Assembly (NCBI GenBank): GCA_024281995.1
Contig: JAMWZW010000003.1
Span: 178,591 to 242,590 of the forward strand
Length of the DNA stretch: 64,000 nt
From: Nitrosomonas sp.
GTDB lineage: Bacteria; Pseudomonadota; Gammaproteobacteria; Burkholderiales; Nitrosomonadaceae
Reading direction: 5' to 3'
Shown here: in pieces, positions 36,174-45,042 of the stretch
Position numbering within the stretch: the stretch's first letter is position 1
Layout of the letters: each line of letters starts with the position of its first letter
Program-made: the position numbers and the translations under genes
The notes under the pieces: generated by a model
The model's input: only the letters and a program-made list of their open reading frames with translations
Told to the model about the DNA's origin: nothing
The model's database searches: none

Positions 36174-36448
36174 AGAATTTTATCCCTTTAAAATCAAAAA
36201 TAATAAAGCAACTCTAAACAAACTAAACGATCATATTTTTATAGCAATAATCATAATTAAATATTTATAATAACCTGAGATTTTGGTTACGACAATTGTA
36301 CAGAAAACTTTAATATTCAAAGTGTATTACTAAAAATTGTATAAACACAAATTTAAATAACCTCCGGAAAAATCGGAAGTGTGTATTTGTTGGCACCTCA
36401 AAGAAACGAACGCAAGCGCTACCTGAAAGACAACATCAAACACCGAGT

Positions 36449-37120
36449 ATGGTTTGATCACAACTATCGTCTTCGTTCTCTTGGCTACGTATGTATTATT
36501 CTCGCTCCATCTCTTCTTCTGTACTAGTTTTCAGCCATTCTACTCTACAAGTTCTCGATGCTATTTTGTATGTTACAGAACAGGCTGCAAGGCGCGGACT
36601 GCCCAAACACTTCGGTAATCGACATACCATCTACACACGAATGAATCGATAAGCGAAAAGTGGCATGCTTCAAAAAGTTTTTGAGCAATTGCGGCAGCAA
36701 CAAATCATTCGCATCAAAATTTAAGCCGTTTCCATGGATAGTACCAGTATCAAAGTGCAACCCTGATGGTAATAGTGCATATATGCAGAATGCAGACGCA
36801 CCGGAAGAACGGCTACTCCTGCTAGCATTTGGCCTTCTGTCTCTTCACCTACTCATCTACTAATAAATCGTGCTTATAAAGATGATAAACCAGGCAGCTT
36901 GTATTGAAGCTCGGCTATACTCAAGTCGTTCCACCCAAAACTAATCGATCGGAATCTTGAAAAGATGATCGCGTCATGTACAAAAACACTATAGAATAAA
37001 AAGATTATTCCGAAGACTCAAGGATTTGTCGAATATTCTCCAGATTCGAAAAATTGGATGCTATCTTCCTTTCATTCATCCATTTTGCTCTTATCATCTA
37101 AGCACTTATTAGCTAGTATT
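36449..37120 (+). pseudogene. IS5-family transposase remnant
   Basis: The plus strand gives, with stops and gaps, transposase text in order: 'LQVLDAILYVTEQ', 'GLPKHFGNRHTIYTRMNR', stop, 'AKSGMLQKVFEQLRQQQIIR', stop, 'AVSMDSTSIKVQPDG' (first DDE aspartate), 'DAPEERLLLL' and finally 'RIKRLFRRLKDLSNILQIRK' plus 'LPFIHPF' (the C-terminal ERLFRRLK...IHFAL motif). At least five stops and several deletions. The leader (36449-36515) recurs at 24816-24885. Confidence 0.8.
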
Positions 37121-37144
37121 AACAGGCCCTAAGACACTTTAAAA

Positions 37145-37489
37145 CTACTTAAGCAATTCTAGAATATTCTCTGGCGGCCTGCACAATTTAGCACTCTCAC
37201 CTCGCACAACGATAGGCCGCTGAATTAAATCTGGATTTCTTATCATTGCTTCGATTATTTCATCATCTGAAGCATCACTTAAACTAATCGCAGATGGCTC
37301 ATCTTTACGCAGAACTTCATGCACCGACACATTTAGCTTTCTAATTAACTCTCGTAACTTGTTAGCTGATAGTGGAGTTTCATAATAATTAACTGACTCA
37401 AATTCTTTTCCGCTATCCTTTAGCAACGATAATGCTGTTCTACATTTACTACATGTAGGCTTTTGATAAATAATTATTTTATCATCCAT
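37145..37489 (-). CDS. ArsC/Spx-like arsenate reductase family protein
   Basis: A 114-residue thioredoxin-fold protein with 'IIIYQKPTCSKCRTALSLLK' (Cys13 and Cys16), 'VNYYETPLSANKLRELIRKL' and 'IQRPIVVRGESAKLCRPPEN', the RP-x-V signature. Known ArsC enzymes reduce arsenate with glutaredoxin; many chromosomal relatives without an ars operon have other thiol roles. No arsenic genes are nearby, so the function is open. The ATG at 37489 fits the family N-terminus better than the TTG seven codons upstream. Confidence 0.88.
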   Translation of the reverse strand: MDDKIIIYQKPTCSKCRTALSLLKDSGKEFESVNYYETPLSANKLRELIRKLNVSVHEVLRKDEPSAISLSDASDDEIIEAMIRNPDLIQRPIVVRGESAKLCRPPENILELLK

Positions 37490-37542
37490 AGTGAACACCA
37501 ATCCTACCAATCACAACAAATTTAACCACCTATTATTTATAC

Positions 37543-38058
37543 TTATTTCACACCACATTCTGAAGAAATGGCTTTATAAGCAGAAGATGATCCACTGAGA
37601 CCAAAAGTATCTACTGTTTCAGTTCCTCGTGCCGAGAGGCCTTTTATAACCAAAGAACTGCCACGTTTTATTGCATCAGTAATTTTATTGTCAGTTGCCT
37701 CATCAGAAGCCCAAGCCGAATCATCTTGGGTAAAAAGACGAAAATTCTGATTATTAACTATAACAGTTGCTTCACTTCCAGTTTTGTAAGAATAACCAGC
37801 AATATAGCTAAAGACATTTTTACTTTTTTCTGCAGGTCGATGTGTTACTAAAGCAAATACATCACCTCGTTTTGTATAGTTACCAGAAGTTTTTTTTGGT
37901 TGACTGACCATATAACAAACTTTATTATTATTTTCCATAAACGTATAAGCTATCCAATCACCGTGTTCTGCAATCAACTTTGGCTCTGTAGCTTGCGCAG
38001 TACCACATAAAATAAAAATAGCACTAGAAATTAGCATTTCTCGACATTTAAACTTCAT
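37543..38058 (-). CDS. Invasion-associated locus B (IalB) family periplasmic protein
   Basis: A 171-residue exported protein. Signal peptide to about residue 24 ('MLISSAIFILCGTAQA'), then the IalB domain: 'HGDWIAYTFMENNNKVCYMV', 'GDVFALVTHRP', 'FSYIAGYSYKTGSEATV', 'FRLFTQDDSAWASDEATDNK', 'RGSSLVIKGLSARGTETVDT', 'FGLSG' and a C-terminal Cys near the end. The role is unknown outside pathogens. AAGG eight bases before this ATG favours it over the GTG five codons earlier. Confidence 0.88.
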   Translation of the reverse strand: MKFKCREMLISSAIFILCGTAQATEPKLIAEHGDWIAYTFMENNNKVCYMVSQPKKTSGNYTKRGDVFALVTHRPAEKSKNVFSYIAGYSYKTGSEATVIVNNQNFRLFTQDDSAWASDEATDNKITDAIKRGSSLVIKGLSARGTETVDTFGLSGSSSAYKAISSECGVK

Positions 38059-38128
38059 TTCGAAAACCTTCACAATTATGTGTGATGTGAGCGATATCTT
38101 TTAGATTATTTTATAAACAATCTATCGA

Positions 38129-38383
38129 TTAACAACCTTCCATTTTATAAATATAGAAACCGTTTTCATTAATCTCATCAATGACATTTTCAGGTGCACT
38201 CTGACTATGACAAAAACTACATTCCTTACTTGTCACAATTGCATTCTCCTCACCTATTGAACTCAGCCATTGTTTTGCATATTCAACTGCTTTCTGATCA
38301 TCTTTTACTGCAGTGAAAACATCAAAATGCATAATGTGTCCATCTTTAGCTTTAACATAAGTATCATAAACATGAATCTGCAT
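38129..38383 (-). CDS. DUF2024 family protein
   Basis: An 84-residue protein 'MQIHVYDTYVKAKDGHIMHF', then 'DVFTAVKDDQKAVEYAKQWL' and a two-cysteine motif 'SKECSFCHSQ', ending near 'GFYIYKMEGC'. This is the DUF2024 pattern, structurally known but without assigned function. The AAGGAAA site upstream selects this ATG. It lies 71 bases upstream of the IalB gene and may be co-transcribed. Confidence 0.88.
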   Translation of the reverse strand: MQIHVYDTYVKAKDGHIMHFDVFTAVKDDQKAVEYAKQWLSSIGEENAIVTSKECSFCHSQSAPENVIDEINENGFYIYKMEGC

Positions 38384-38554
38384 AATAATTTCCTTAAAAT
38401 TCAAAACAATAACTTACCATACATAACAAATTTTGTTACAAAAAATCGACTCTATGTAACTATACCAATTAATTAACTATACCGCTATGAAAACGATACA
38501 ACTTATATATACTACAAACCCACTGATATCTCCATAATATTGCTAATTGATTAT

Positions 38555-39238
38555 TTATTTTTTTCTTGCAACAATTACCCCATCACGTACTGGATTAATA
38601 AATGCATCAAATGCAGTATCTTGGAATATGAGCTGATTGTGTTCCAAAATAGCTTCAGATGAAGGCGATAATGCATCAGCAGTGTTCTCTCTAATAACAC
38701 GACCATGCCACAATACATTGTCAGCAATATAAAGACCGCCAGAGCGTATACGTTTTTTGGCCATTAACCAAATCTCTGGATAATCGCATTTATCTACATC
38801 GTTATAACAAATATCAAATAAGCCTTCTGTTTGCGCAAAAACATCCTGTGCGATGTTCACGTTAAATTCAATCTGTTGCCATAAATCGACAGCGGAAAGA
38901 AACTTATCTGCGCGCTCTAGATTTGCCACATCAGTATCGCTACAAATTACACACCCGTCGCTACCAACAGCTTTTGCAAACCAATACGCCGAATAACCAA
39001 ATCCACTACCGAACTCAAACACACGTTTTGCATTAATCATTTTCGCCTGAGTATAAAGGAAAACGCCAACCAAGCGATTAACTATAGGAAAATTTCTCAC
39101 TCGAGCAAACTCTTCCATTTCGGTAAGAATTGAGTGGTCAGTTGATGAAACCAAATCACGCATATATCGTTCAATTAAAGGGTTAACGGGCTTAATCTCT
39201 GCGGAACTATTAATTAGCGAAGATTGAATTCTCTCCAT
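38555..39238 (-). CDS. O-methyltransferase (class I SAM-dependent, family 3)
   Basis: A 227-residue caffeoyl-CoA-type O-methyltransferase. Motif I is 'KRVFEFGSGFGYSAYWFAKA', followed by 'VICSDTDVANLERADKFL' and 'FDICYNDVDKCDYPEIWLMA' (metal-binding aspartate stretch), then 'GGLYIADNVLWHGRVI'. The substrate is unknown; members methylate catechol-like groups with a divalent metal. No operon partners. Confidence 0.88.
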   Translation of the reverse strand: MERIQSSLINSSAEIKPVNPLIERYMRDLVSSTDHSILTEMEEFARVRNFPIVNRLVGVFLYTQAKMINAKRVFEFGSGFGYSAYWFAKAVGSDGCVICSDTDVANLERADKFLSAVDLWQQIEFNVNIAQDVFAQTEGLFDICYNDVDKCDYPEIWLMAKKRIRSGGLYIADNVLWHGRVIRENTADALSPSSEAILEHNQLIFQDTAFDAFINPVRDGVIVARKK

Positions 39239-39414
39239 GCTTACTCCAGCAACATCAAAATATAAAATACTTTTAAAAAATGCGAAGATTTAACGCTAAG
39301 GCACAATACTTTAACTGAATGAAATATTCTTATGAAAAAATTATTAAACTATAAAATGAAACTGAGTAATCCACAAGAATCGAGAGCGTTCAGAACGATT
39401 CACAAGGAGCAGCT

Positions 39415-39700
39415 AACGGACAAAAATAAACTTTATGCACTGTACACCCTACGATTTCAGTGTTAAAGCCAGTATCGCTGTTACACACAAAAGTGACCTA
39501 ATCCTTAGCGCCAAAACCTTTTCCGGCAATCCTTACGACGATCACATTCTTTATGAACAACCCGAACAAACCCGGATGCTACTGAAAAACACCGGTTCAA
39601 CACCGAAACAGGTTATTGCCGACCTTGCGTTTCGCATCATAGTTGACGACAAAAAGCTTCATCGCGGCTCGCGTTCTTCAGTTGATTAATAGCTTTACGC
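39415..39700 (+). pseudogene. IS5-family transposase fragment
   Basis: Middle portion only: 'DKNKLYAL' in one frame, then after a small deletion 'PYDFSVKASIAVTHKSDLIL', 'SAKTFSGNPYDDHILYEQPE', 'TPKQVIADLAFR' and 'LHRGSRSS'. These match the catalytic-core region of IS1106/IS5-like transposases. Both ends are missing. Probably the same subgroup as the N-terminal remnant at 57100-57318. Confidence 0.82.
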
Positions 39701-39745
39701 AGACGGCATAGTTTTCAACGCAATCATTAGCAAATGGTAGGTAAA

Positions 39746-40399
39746 TCATTTCTCTGCCAAAAAATGTTCAACCATCGCTTGTTTGTAATCAATCTGACCG
39801 AACGATACATCTTTTAATTCACCTTTGCGATCAAACAGAATACACGAAGGTGTACCTTGCAACGCAAAACGCTCGAAGGTTACAGCGCGCATGGATTTTT
39901 GTTCCAAGTAGTGCTTCACCTGCTGGAGTATCGCTTTCTTCTCTTTATCGCTTCTACTTTCAAAATCAGGAAGAACCTGAGTAGCGTAACGGCAAACTCG
40001 CTCTTCGGTAACTGGCTCGGTTTCAACCACAACCCGATCCATGCCAACCGGAAAAGGCATTTGCCATTTCAACTTGCCTTGCGATAGCTGGTCATAGCGA
40101 TTGAGCGCCTTATAGGTTTCGCCGATAACCTCACCCGTTGATACTAATTTCTGCAAATTCTCCAACGTATTCTTATCATAATCTTCAAAAGCAGTTGCCA
40201 GACCAATTACAGCCAATCCTTGTGTTGCATAGCGATTATGCAAGTCGATGGCTCGCGGTAATGCGTGCAGAAAGCACCCTGGACAATTCACCTGAAAAAC
40301 CTCAATCATGACAACCGACCCAAGCAAATCATCCAGATCAATAGGTCCACCCTGCACCCATGCATCCACTACAACATCAGAAAGTTTGTAATTATTCAT
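39746..40399 (-). CDS. Thioredoxin-like/redoxin protein with CPGC motif
   Basis: A 217-residue TlpA/AhpC-like protein with 'VVMIEVFQVNCPGCFLHALP' (Cys39-Pro-Gly-Cys42), 'QGLAVIGLATAFEDYDKNTL' and, near the C-terminus, 'FALQGTPSCILFDRKGELKD' containing the conserved cis-proline (TP). No signal peptide or membrane helix, so probably cytoplasmic. It would act as a disulfide reductase or peroxidase; the partner is unknown. It is divergent from the EVE gene. Confidence 0.87.
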   Translation of the reverse strand: MNNYKLSDVVVDAWVQGGPIDLDDLLGSVVMIEVFQVNCPGCFLHALPRAIDLHNRYATQGLAVIGLATAFEDYDKNTLENLQKLVSTGEVIGETYKALNRYDQLSQGKLKWQMPFPVGMDRVVVETEPVTEERVCRYATQVLPDFESRSDKEKKAILQQVKHYLEQKSMRAVTFERFALQGTPSCILFDRKGELKDVSFGQIDYKQAMVEHFLAEK

Positions 40400-40514
40400 T
40401 GTAAAAAATAGTTAAAATGGGAAAATAAATGTGTGCACAAAAATAGCATACCTACAAAACCTTATCGCAACAATTTGCAATCTCAATTACTTCACACTGA
40501 TAACTTATCGAGAA

Positions 40515-40970
40515 ATGCGTTACTGGCTCATGAAATCAGAACCCTATGAATTCAGCATCGATGATTTTTCAGCACGGTCCGATCAGACAGTAGCCTGGGA
40601 AGGTGTGCGCAATTATCAGGCACGTAATTTTATGCGCAACCAAATGAATATTGGTGATCAGGTTTTTTTCTACCACTCGTGCTGCAAAGATCCCGGCATC
40701 ATGGGCATCGCGACTGTCAGCAAAACAGCCTATCCGGATGCCACACAATTTAACCCTAGTAATAAATATTTTGATGCCAAAGCAACGCAAGATAATCCGC
40801 GCTGGTATAACGTTGAAATTACTTTGACCCAAAGAACGCGCCTAATTCCCATCAAAGAGCTCAGACAATACCCGGAGTTACGCAAAATGCGGGTGCTGCA
40901 AACCGGCAACCGCTTATCGATCACGCCAGTTGATCCGGCGGAATGGCAATTTATCCTAAGTATTCTATGA
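40515..40970 (+). CDS. EVE domain protein
   Basis: A 151-residue protein filling a single EVE (PUA-like) domain: 'MRYWLMKSEPYEFSIDDF', 'WEGVRNYQARNFMRNQMNIG', 'DQVFFYHSCCKDPGIMGIAT', 'RWYNVEITLTQRTRLIPIKE' and 'LQTGNRLSITPVDPAEWQFI'. EVE domains bind modified bases in DNA or RNA; the stand-alone bacterial form has no settled role. The ATG at 40515 fits the family start; 28 upstream in-frame codons are not believed. TauE/SafE follows after 20 bases. Confidence 0.93.
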   Translation: MRYWLMKSEPYEFSIDDFSARSDQTVAWEGVRNYQARNFMRNQMNIGDQVFFYHSCCKDPGIMGIATVSKTAYPDATQFNPSNKYFDAKATQDNPRWYNVEITLTQRTRLIPIKELRQYPELRKMRVLQTGNRLSITPVDPAEWQFILSIL

Positions 40971-40990
40971 TTTCTTGTCGTGGCTGAATT

Positions 40991-41788
40991 ATGGAATGGT
41001 GGCTGATTTATCTCTTGACCGGCGCTTTTGTGGGTTTTTTCGCCGGTTTACTCGGCATCGGTGGCGGGCTGATCATCGTACCGATTCTGATTAGCGTATT
41101 CACCGCTCAGGATTTTCCTGCGGATCGCATTGTTCACATGGCGCTGGGCACTACCATGGCCACCATCGTTTTCACCTCGGTAGCTAGCCTGCGCACACAT
41201 CACCAACATGGTGCCGTAAACTGGCAGATCGTTAAAAACATTACCCCTGGCATATTTCTTGGCACTTTCGCTGGAGCGGCTCTGGCAAGCTCAATGACAG
41301 GACAGCTATTAAGCCTCATTTTTGTCATTTTCATTTTTTACGCCGCTACGCAAATGCTACTGCAATTCCGGCCCAGTCCAATGTTCCAACTACCCGGAAA
41401 AATCGGTATGCTATTCGTAGGAAGCGTTATCGGCGCCCTTTCCAGCCTGGTCGCCATTGGTGGTGGACTACTGTCGGTACCATTTCTGACACTGTGCAAA
41501 GTAAAACTGCAACACGCAATCGGTACTGCCGCCGCTATTGGTTTTCCCATTGCACTGGCGGGTACTATTGGTTACATCGTAAATGGTTACCTAAAACCGG
41601 AACCTTTGCCTTCCTATAGTTTGGGGTATGTTTATTTACCGGCGTTAATCTGGCTGGTTCTGGCCAGTATGCTGACAGCGCCACTCGGCGCAAGACTCAC
41701 CCATTCGACTAAGACTACTATTTTACGAACGATTTTTGTTGTATTGTTGTATGGCCTAGGCATCAGGATGATAGTAAGCTTATTTTAG
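40991..41788 (+). CDS. TauE/SafE family sulfite/organosulfonate exporter-type permease
   Basis: A 265-residue membrane protein with about eight helices in two similar halves. Each half begins with a glycine-rich helix: 'GAFVGFFAGLLGIGGGLIIV' and 'GSVIGALSSLVAIGGGLLSV', the family hallmark. TSUP members export sulfite, sulfonates or related anions; the substrate here is not indicated. It is probably co-transcribed with the EVE gene and converges on ppa. Confidence 0.92.
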   Translation: MEWWLIYLLTGAFVGFFAGLLGIGGGLIIVPILISVFTAQDFPADRIVHMALGTTMATIVFTSVASLRTHHQHGAVNWQIVKNITPGIFLGTFAGAALASSMTGQLLSLIFVIFIFYAATQMLLQFRPSPMFQLPGKIGMLFVGSVIGALSSLVAIGGGLLSVPFLTLCKVKLQHAIGTAAAIGFPIALAGTIGYIVNGYLKPEPLPSYSLGYVYLPALIWLVLASMLTAPLGARLTHSTKTTILRTIFVVLLYGLGIRMIVSLF

Positions 41789-41879
41789 ACAAATTTTGAT
41801 TGTGCATCCCGCTAGGTTATACTTGGTCTTTTGTCGCATTGCGTAGCCGATCCATCCTCGCTGCAGGCACAGTGGCTGT

Positions 41880-42413
41880 TCAACCTGTGGCTTTCGCCAT
41901 TTCGATCGCTCGCATCACCATATCACGCGCCTCGGCAGCATTACCCCAGTGTCCGACACGTACCCATTTTTCTGGCTCGAGATCCTTATAATGCGTAAAA
42001 AAGTGCTCAATCTGCTGAAACACAATATCAGGCAGATCCTCCCGCTCGCAGACATGGGCGTAATAAGGAAAAGTCTTGGTATCCGGTACACAGATTAGCT
42101 TTTCATCACCACCATGTTCATCTTCTAGGTGCAGAAGCGCGACCGGTCTGGCGCGCACCACACAACCGGCGAGGAATGGTGAGCGGGCGATGACAAGCGC
42201 ATCAAGTGGATCGCCATCATCACATAAAGTATGCGGAATAAAACCATAATTGGCCGGATAGCGCATTGGAGTATGCAGAATGCGATCAACGAACAATGCA
42301 CCGGATCGTTTATCAAATTCATATTTAACGGGCTCGCCACCAGTCGGTACTTCGATGATAACGTTGACATTGCTGGGCACATTGCCACCTACGGGAATAG
42401 CGTTGATATCCAT
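41880..42413 (-). CDS. ppa: Inorganic pyrophosphatase
   Basis: A 177-residue family I soluble pyrophosphatase that hydrolyses PPi to phosphate with Mg2+. Seen: 'VIIEVPTGGEPVKYEFDKRS', 'PMRYPANYGFIPHTLCDDGD' and 'PLDALVI' (the D-G-D-P-L-D-x-L active site), 'DEKLICVPD', 'HFFTHYKDLEPEKWV'. The start is MDINAIP at 42413; upstream codons lack family similarity. Confidence 0.97.
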   Translation of the reverse strand: MDINAIPVGGNVPSNVNVIIEVPTGGEPVKYEFDKRSGALFVDRILHTPMRYPANYGFIPHTLCDDGDPLDALVIARSPFLAGCVVRARPVALLHLEDEHGGDEKLICVPDTKTFPYYAHVCEREDLPDIVFQQIEHFFTHYKDLEPEKWVRVGHWGNAAEARDMVMRAIEMAKATG

Positions 42414-42573
42414 AGAATTTGTTTTACTCGCTATATTTGAAGAGATTAGAAGAAGCAATTAGCATAAAATTGCACTTCAAAATTTAGTGTACTGAAGCTT
42501 AAATAGGGTGTCAAACATAAGCTTTAGTTGTATAGAATATAAATAAAACAGCATGATTGGATTATGGCTATCG

Positions 42574-43446
42574 TCATCCCGATCTATTGATCTTTCCTTT
42601 CTCAGACGTAGTCAAAGGTGACCACGGATAATCTTTCACGTGCGCTTGCAACTCTTCTTCGCGGTAGCGATTGATCCGCAACACGGCCAAAACAATCACC
42701 ATGACGATTGGCAGCGTAAAAATCAATATACCTGTTAACGCAATCAGATTTTCACCAATCCACAACGTGACCGCCCAGTTAAAAGTCAGCACCGATAGAT
42801 AAAGTACCGGTCCCATTAACGAGCGAAATGGTATCGCCAATATCCCATAGGGCATTTTCTCATCGCGTTTATGGTCAATCTGTTGGAAAGCGGCCACCAG
42901 CAGGAAACTGGTTAACAGCCAGCCGATATAATTTGAAATCGGCACGCCAAAATGCAATCCTTCTTCGTAGTAACCGTATATTTGTCCAAGAAACCAGCGA
43001 TTGCCCTGCAACGCCACCGGATCAATGATGATGTCCAGAAATGTCTGTAGAAAAGCGCCCAGTACCAGCGCAGCCCACGAATGCCGGATGACGCGTGTTT
43101 CCAGCGTAATCAGATCCGCACCTTTGGTTGCCAGCGGCGACAAAATGAACAGCGCCGTGGTGTAGCTGCAATACGTTAGAAAAACATACGACAGCGAATC
43201 GAAAAAAGGCACCCCCCACACCCATAATTCGCGATGACTGGTATCGTCGATGTAATAGTACCAACCGTAAGGAAATCCGGTGGTAATCGAAAGCTTCTCC
43301 GACGCAAATGCAATCAGGTAGCCAGCGACAGTAAATCGCAAAGTCTTGCGCCAGCCCACATGCGGCACGCAAGCCAGTAAAAATACCGCAAAAAAGGTAA
43401 ATACATAGGGCCGCATGACAAGGGTGTCAATGGCGATATCAAACAT
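42574..43446 (-). CDS. CruF/DUF422-like carotenoid-biosynthesis membrane protein
   Basis: A 290-residue polytopic membrane protein with seven to eight helices. Motifs of the carotenoid 1',2'-hydratase (CruF, DUF422) family are visible: 'ASEKLSITTGFPYGWYYYID', 'FLDIIIDPVALQG' and 'GLHFGVPISNYIGWLLTSFL'. In known members it adds water to a psi end group of carotenoids. No other carotenoid gene is nearby, so the actual substrate is uncertain. A good Shine-Dalgarno sequence (AAGGAG) precedes the ATG. Confidence 0.82.
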   Translation of the reverse strand: MFDIAIDTLVMRPYVFTFFAVFLLACVPHVGWRKTLRFTVAGYLIAFASEKLSITTGFPYGWYYYIDDTSHRELWVWGVPFFDSLSYVFLTYCSYTTALFILSPLATKGADLITLETRVIRHSWAALVLGAFLQTFLDIIIDPVALQGNRWFLGQIYGYYEEGLHFGVPISNYIGWLLTSFLLVAAFQQIDHKRDEKMPYGILAIPFRSLMGPVLYLSVLTFNWAVTLWIGENLIALTGILIFTLPIVMVIVLAVLRINRYREEELQAHVKDYPWSPLTTSEKGKINRSG

Positions 43447-43635
43447 GAACAGCTCCTTGGCTGATGAAAAGTATTAGAAATAAACAGACTTCAGCCTGGC
43501 AGGCTGAGGAAAATCGCCAAACCCCAGCAATTAGAAGTAACCGTTGGAATTCCTAATGTCATCCCAATCTACCGTGCTGTTGACTCGAGATGGCTAATGG
43601 GTAACATTAGATACTTTGCAGATTCTCTTAGCCTG

Positions 43636-44052
43636 TTAAACAGGAATAATCTGCACACCAATATTCATACCCGCACTTCGCAACCGCTTATCGTTGGTCG
43701 CAAGAGGTAATCCACGCCTGATTGCAAGTTCCAGGTAAGTGGCATCATAAGTAGTCAGGTTTTGTGCACGCGCAAGTGCGAGGATCTCGTGCAATGCCCG
43801 AGGTGATGTTTCATTATCAATCACAATGGGTAAATCGCCAATCAGTTCAAGCCGGATTGATACATCGGCCGGCATGATCCTCCCTCTACGTTCGGCTTGA
43901 ATCATGACATTTCCCAACTCAAGATACCATAAGGAAGGCACGAATGCGCCCTCATCTCTGGCACGCTCTAATAACGCATCGCAAATTTCGGATGCCTCAT
44001 CTTCAAAACACCAAGCGACTGCAATCGAGCAATCAAGAATAAACCCTGTCAT
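43636..44052 (-). CDS. vapC: PIN-domain toxin, VapC family
   Basis: A 138-residue PIN ribonuclease with the acidic residues of the family in place: 'FILDCSIAVAWCFEDE' (Asp7), 'LWYLELGNVM' (Glu), 'QNLTTYDATYLELAIRRGLP' (Asp) and 'LATNDKRLRSAG' (Asp). VapC toxins cleave tRNA or rRNA when not bound by antitoxin. Its ATG overlaps the stop of the antitoxin gene by four bases, the standard type II arrangement. Confidence 0.92.
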   Translation of the reverse strand: MTGFILDCSIAVAWCFEDEASEICDALLERARDEGAFVPSLWYLELGNVMIQAERRGRIMPADVSIRLELIGDLPIVIDNETSPRALHEILALARAQNLTTYDATYLELAIRRGLPLATNDKRLRSAGMNIGVQIIPV

Positions 44053-44288
44053 CGACGATCCGCATCACGAAGTTCTTGCCACGATATACCACCTAACGTG
44101 CAATTCTGTCGAAGCGCCTTTAATTTTCCAATCGCGTGGTCAATTCGGGAACGGTCTACCACATTGACGGGAACAAGCCGCGCCAAAGGCTTCCCATGAC
44201 GGGTAATAATGATTTCCTCGCCTTGAGCCACGCGCTCAAGCAGTGAGGACAAATGAGTTTTAGCTTCAAAAGCGCCGATAGTAATCAT
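44049..44288 (-). CDS. vapB: Phd/YefM-type antitoxin partner of VapC
   Basis: A 79-residue protein starting 'MITIGAFEAKTHLSSLLERV', 'AQGEEIIITRHGKPLARLVP', the Phd/YefM DNA-binding fold, followed by a short C-terminal toxin-binding arm ending 'ISWQELRDADRR'. It would neutralise VapC and repress the operon. It is the upstream gene of the pair and overlaps vapC by four bases. Confidence 0.93.
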   Translation of the reverse strand: MITIGAFEAKTHLSSLLERVAQGEEIIITRHGKPLARLVPVNVVDRSRIDHAIGKLKALRQNCTLGGISWQELRDADRR

Positions 44289-44494
44289 ATGTCAATACAC
44301 GATTCTGGTTTAATTTATAAACCAGTTTATCATGTGATGTTGATTTTGTCAGTGCATCGATTGATTTAGCGGAATAATAGAAATGCAAAACCGAAAAGCC
44401 TGACATAAGCCTTTAATTGCTTTGCATTTGCACAATGCAATCTCAAGTAGATGTTGGCGTTCCTGGTGTCACTCCAACCTACCAACCCTCCGCG

Positions 44495-45025
44495 TTACTC
44501 ATGATCTGCCGTAGCAATGATTTTCTTATCATATCTAACCTTTAGATCCTCTAAATAAGGTCTGGCCACCTTAGCTTTGAATCCAGTTAAAGAGGTCAAT
44601 GCTTGTATTGCAACGGGCATGAGAATTTCATGCTTGCAGCCCAGTGCCCAAATTGCACAGATTGCTGCGTCCTGAGCAGCGACTCCTATCGGATGGATGA
44701 TTACACTATTCGTCAGTATTTCGTGAAGATTCTCGTACGATATACCCAAATCCTTCATCGTTTCGGGTGACAGAATTCGTTCAATCACTTTATCCGAAAC
44801 TTGGGTATTACCGCGCGCATGTGCAATAGTCATAATTTCGGTAAATAATTTGAGCAATTTTACATCCGCTTCAAGTTCTGAACTTCGAGTAAGACGTATT
44901 TCAGCCTTGACTTTCAAGCGGTACTCCCGCAATGACAACCAGCCTCCAACTGATGCAGTAATCAGTGTAACAAATGTGGAAATCGGAATAAGCCAATCCT
45001 TGATCGCAGCGATATCAGTAATCAT
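44495..45025 (-). CDS. Unknown protein with one N-terminal membrane helix
   Basis: Not recognised. From the ATG at 45025 (AAGGAA site upstream) the frame codes for 176 residues: a membrane helix at about 11-30 ('LIPISTFVTLITASVGGWLS'), a basic stretch 'REYRLKVKAEIRL', then a soluble, mostly helical region with HEAT-like hydrophobic spacing. The only Cys residues lie in 'DAAICAIWALGCKHEIL'. The gene begins 17 bases after the purC stop in the same direction, so it may be read from the pur operon, though it has no evident purine role. A start 38 codons upstream overlapping purC is less likely. Confidence 0.65.
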   Translation of the reverse strand: MITDIAAIKDWLIPISTFVTLITASVGGWLSLREYRLKVKAEIRLTRSSELEADVKLLKLFTEIMTIAHARGNTQVSDKVIERILSPETMKDLGISYENLHEILTNSVIIHPIGVAAQDAAICAIWALGCKHEILMPVAIQALTSLTGFKAKVARPYLEDLKVRYDKKIIATADHE

Positions 45026-45042
45026 AGTTATTTCCTTACTCT

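Noticed and set aside
43491-43506. TCAGCC/GGCTGA hairpin upstream of the CruF-like gene
   Set aside because: Short stem with no T tail and upstream of the start, so a terminator call is not supported.
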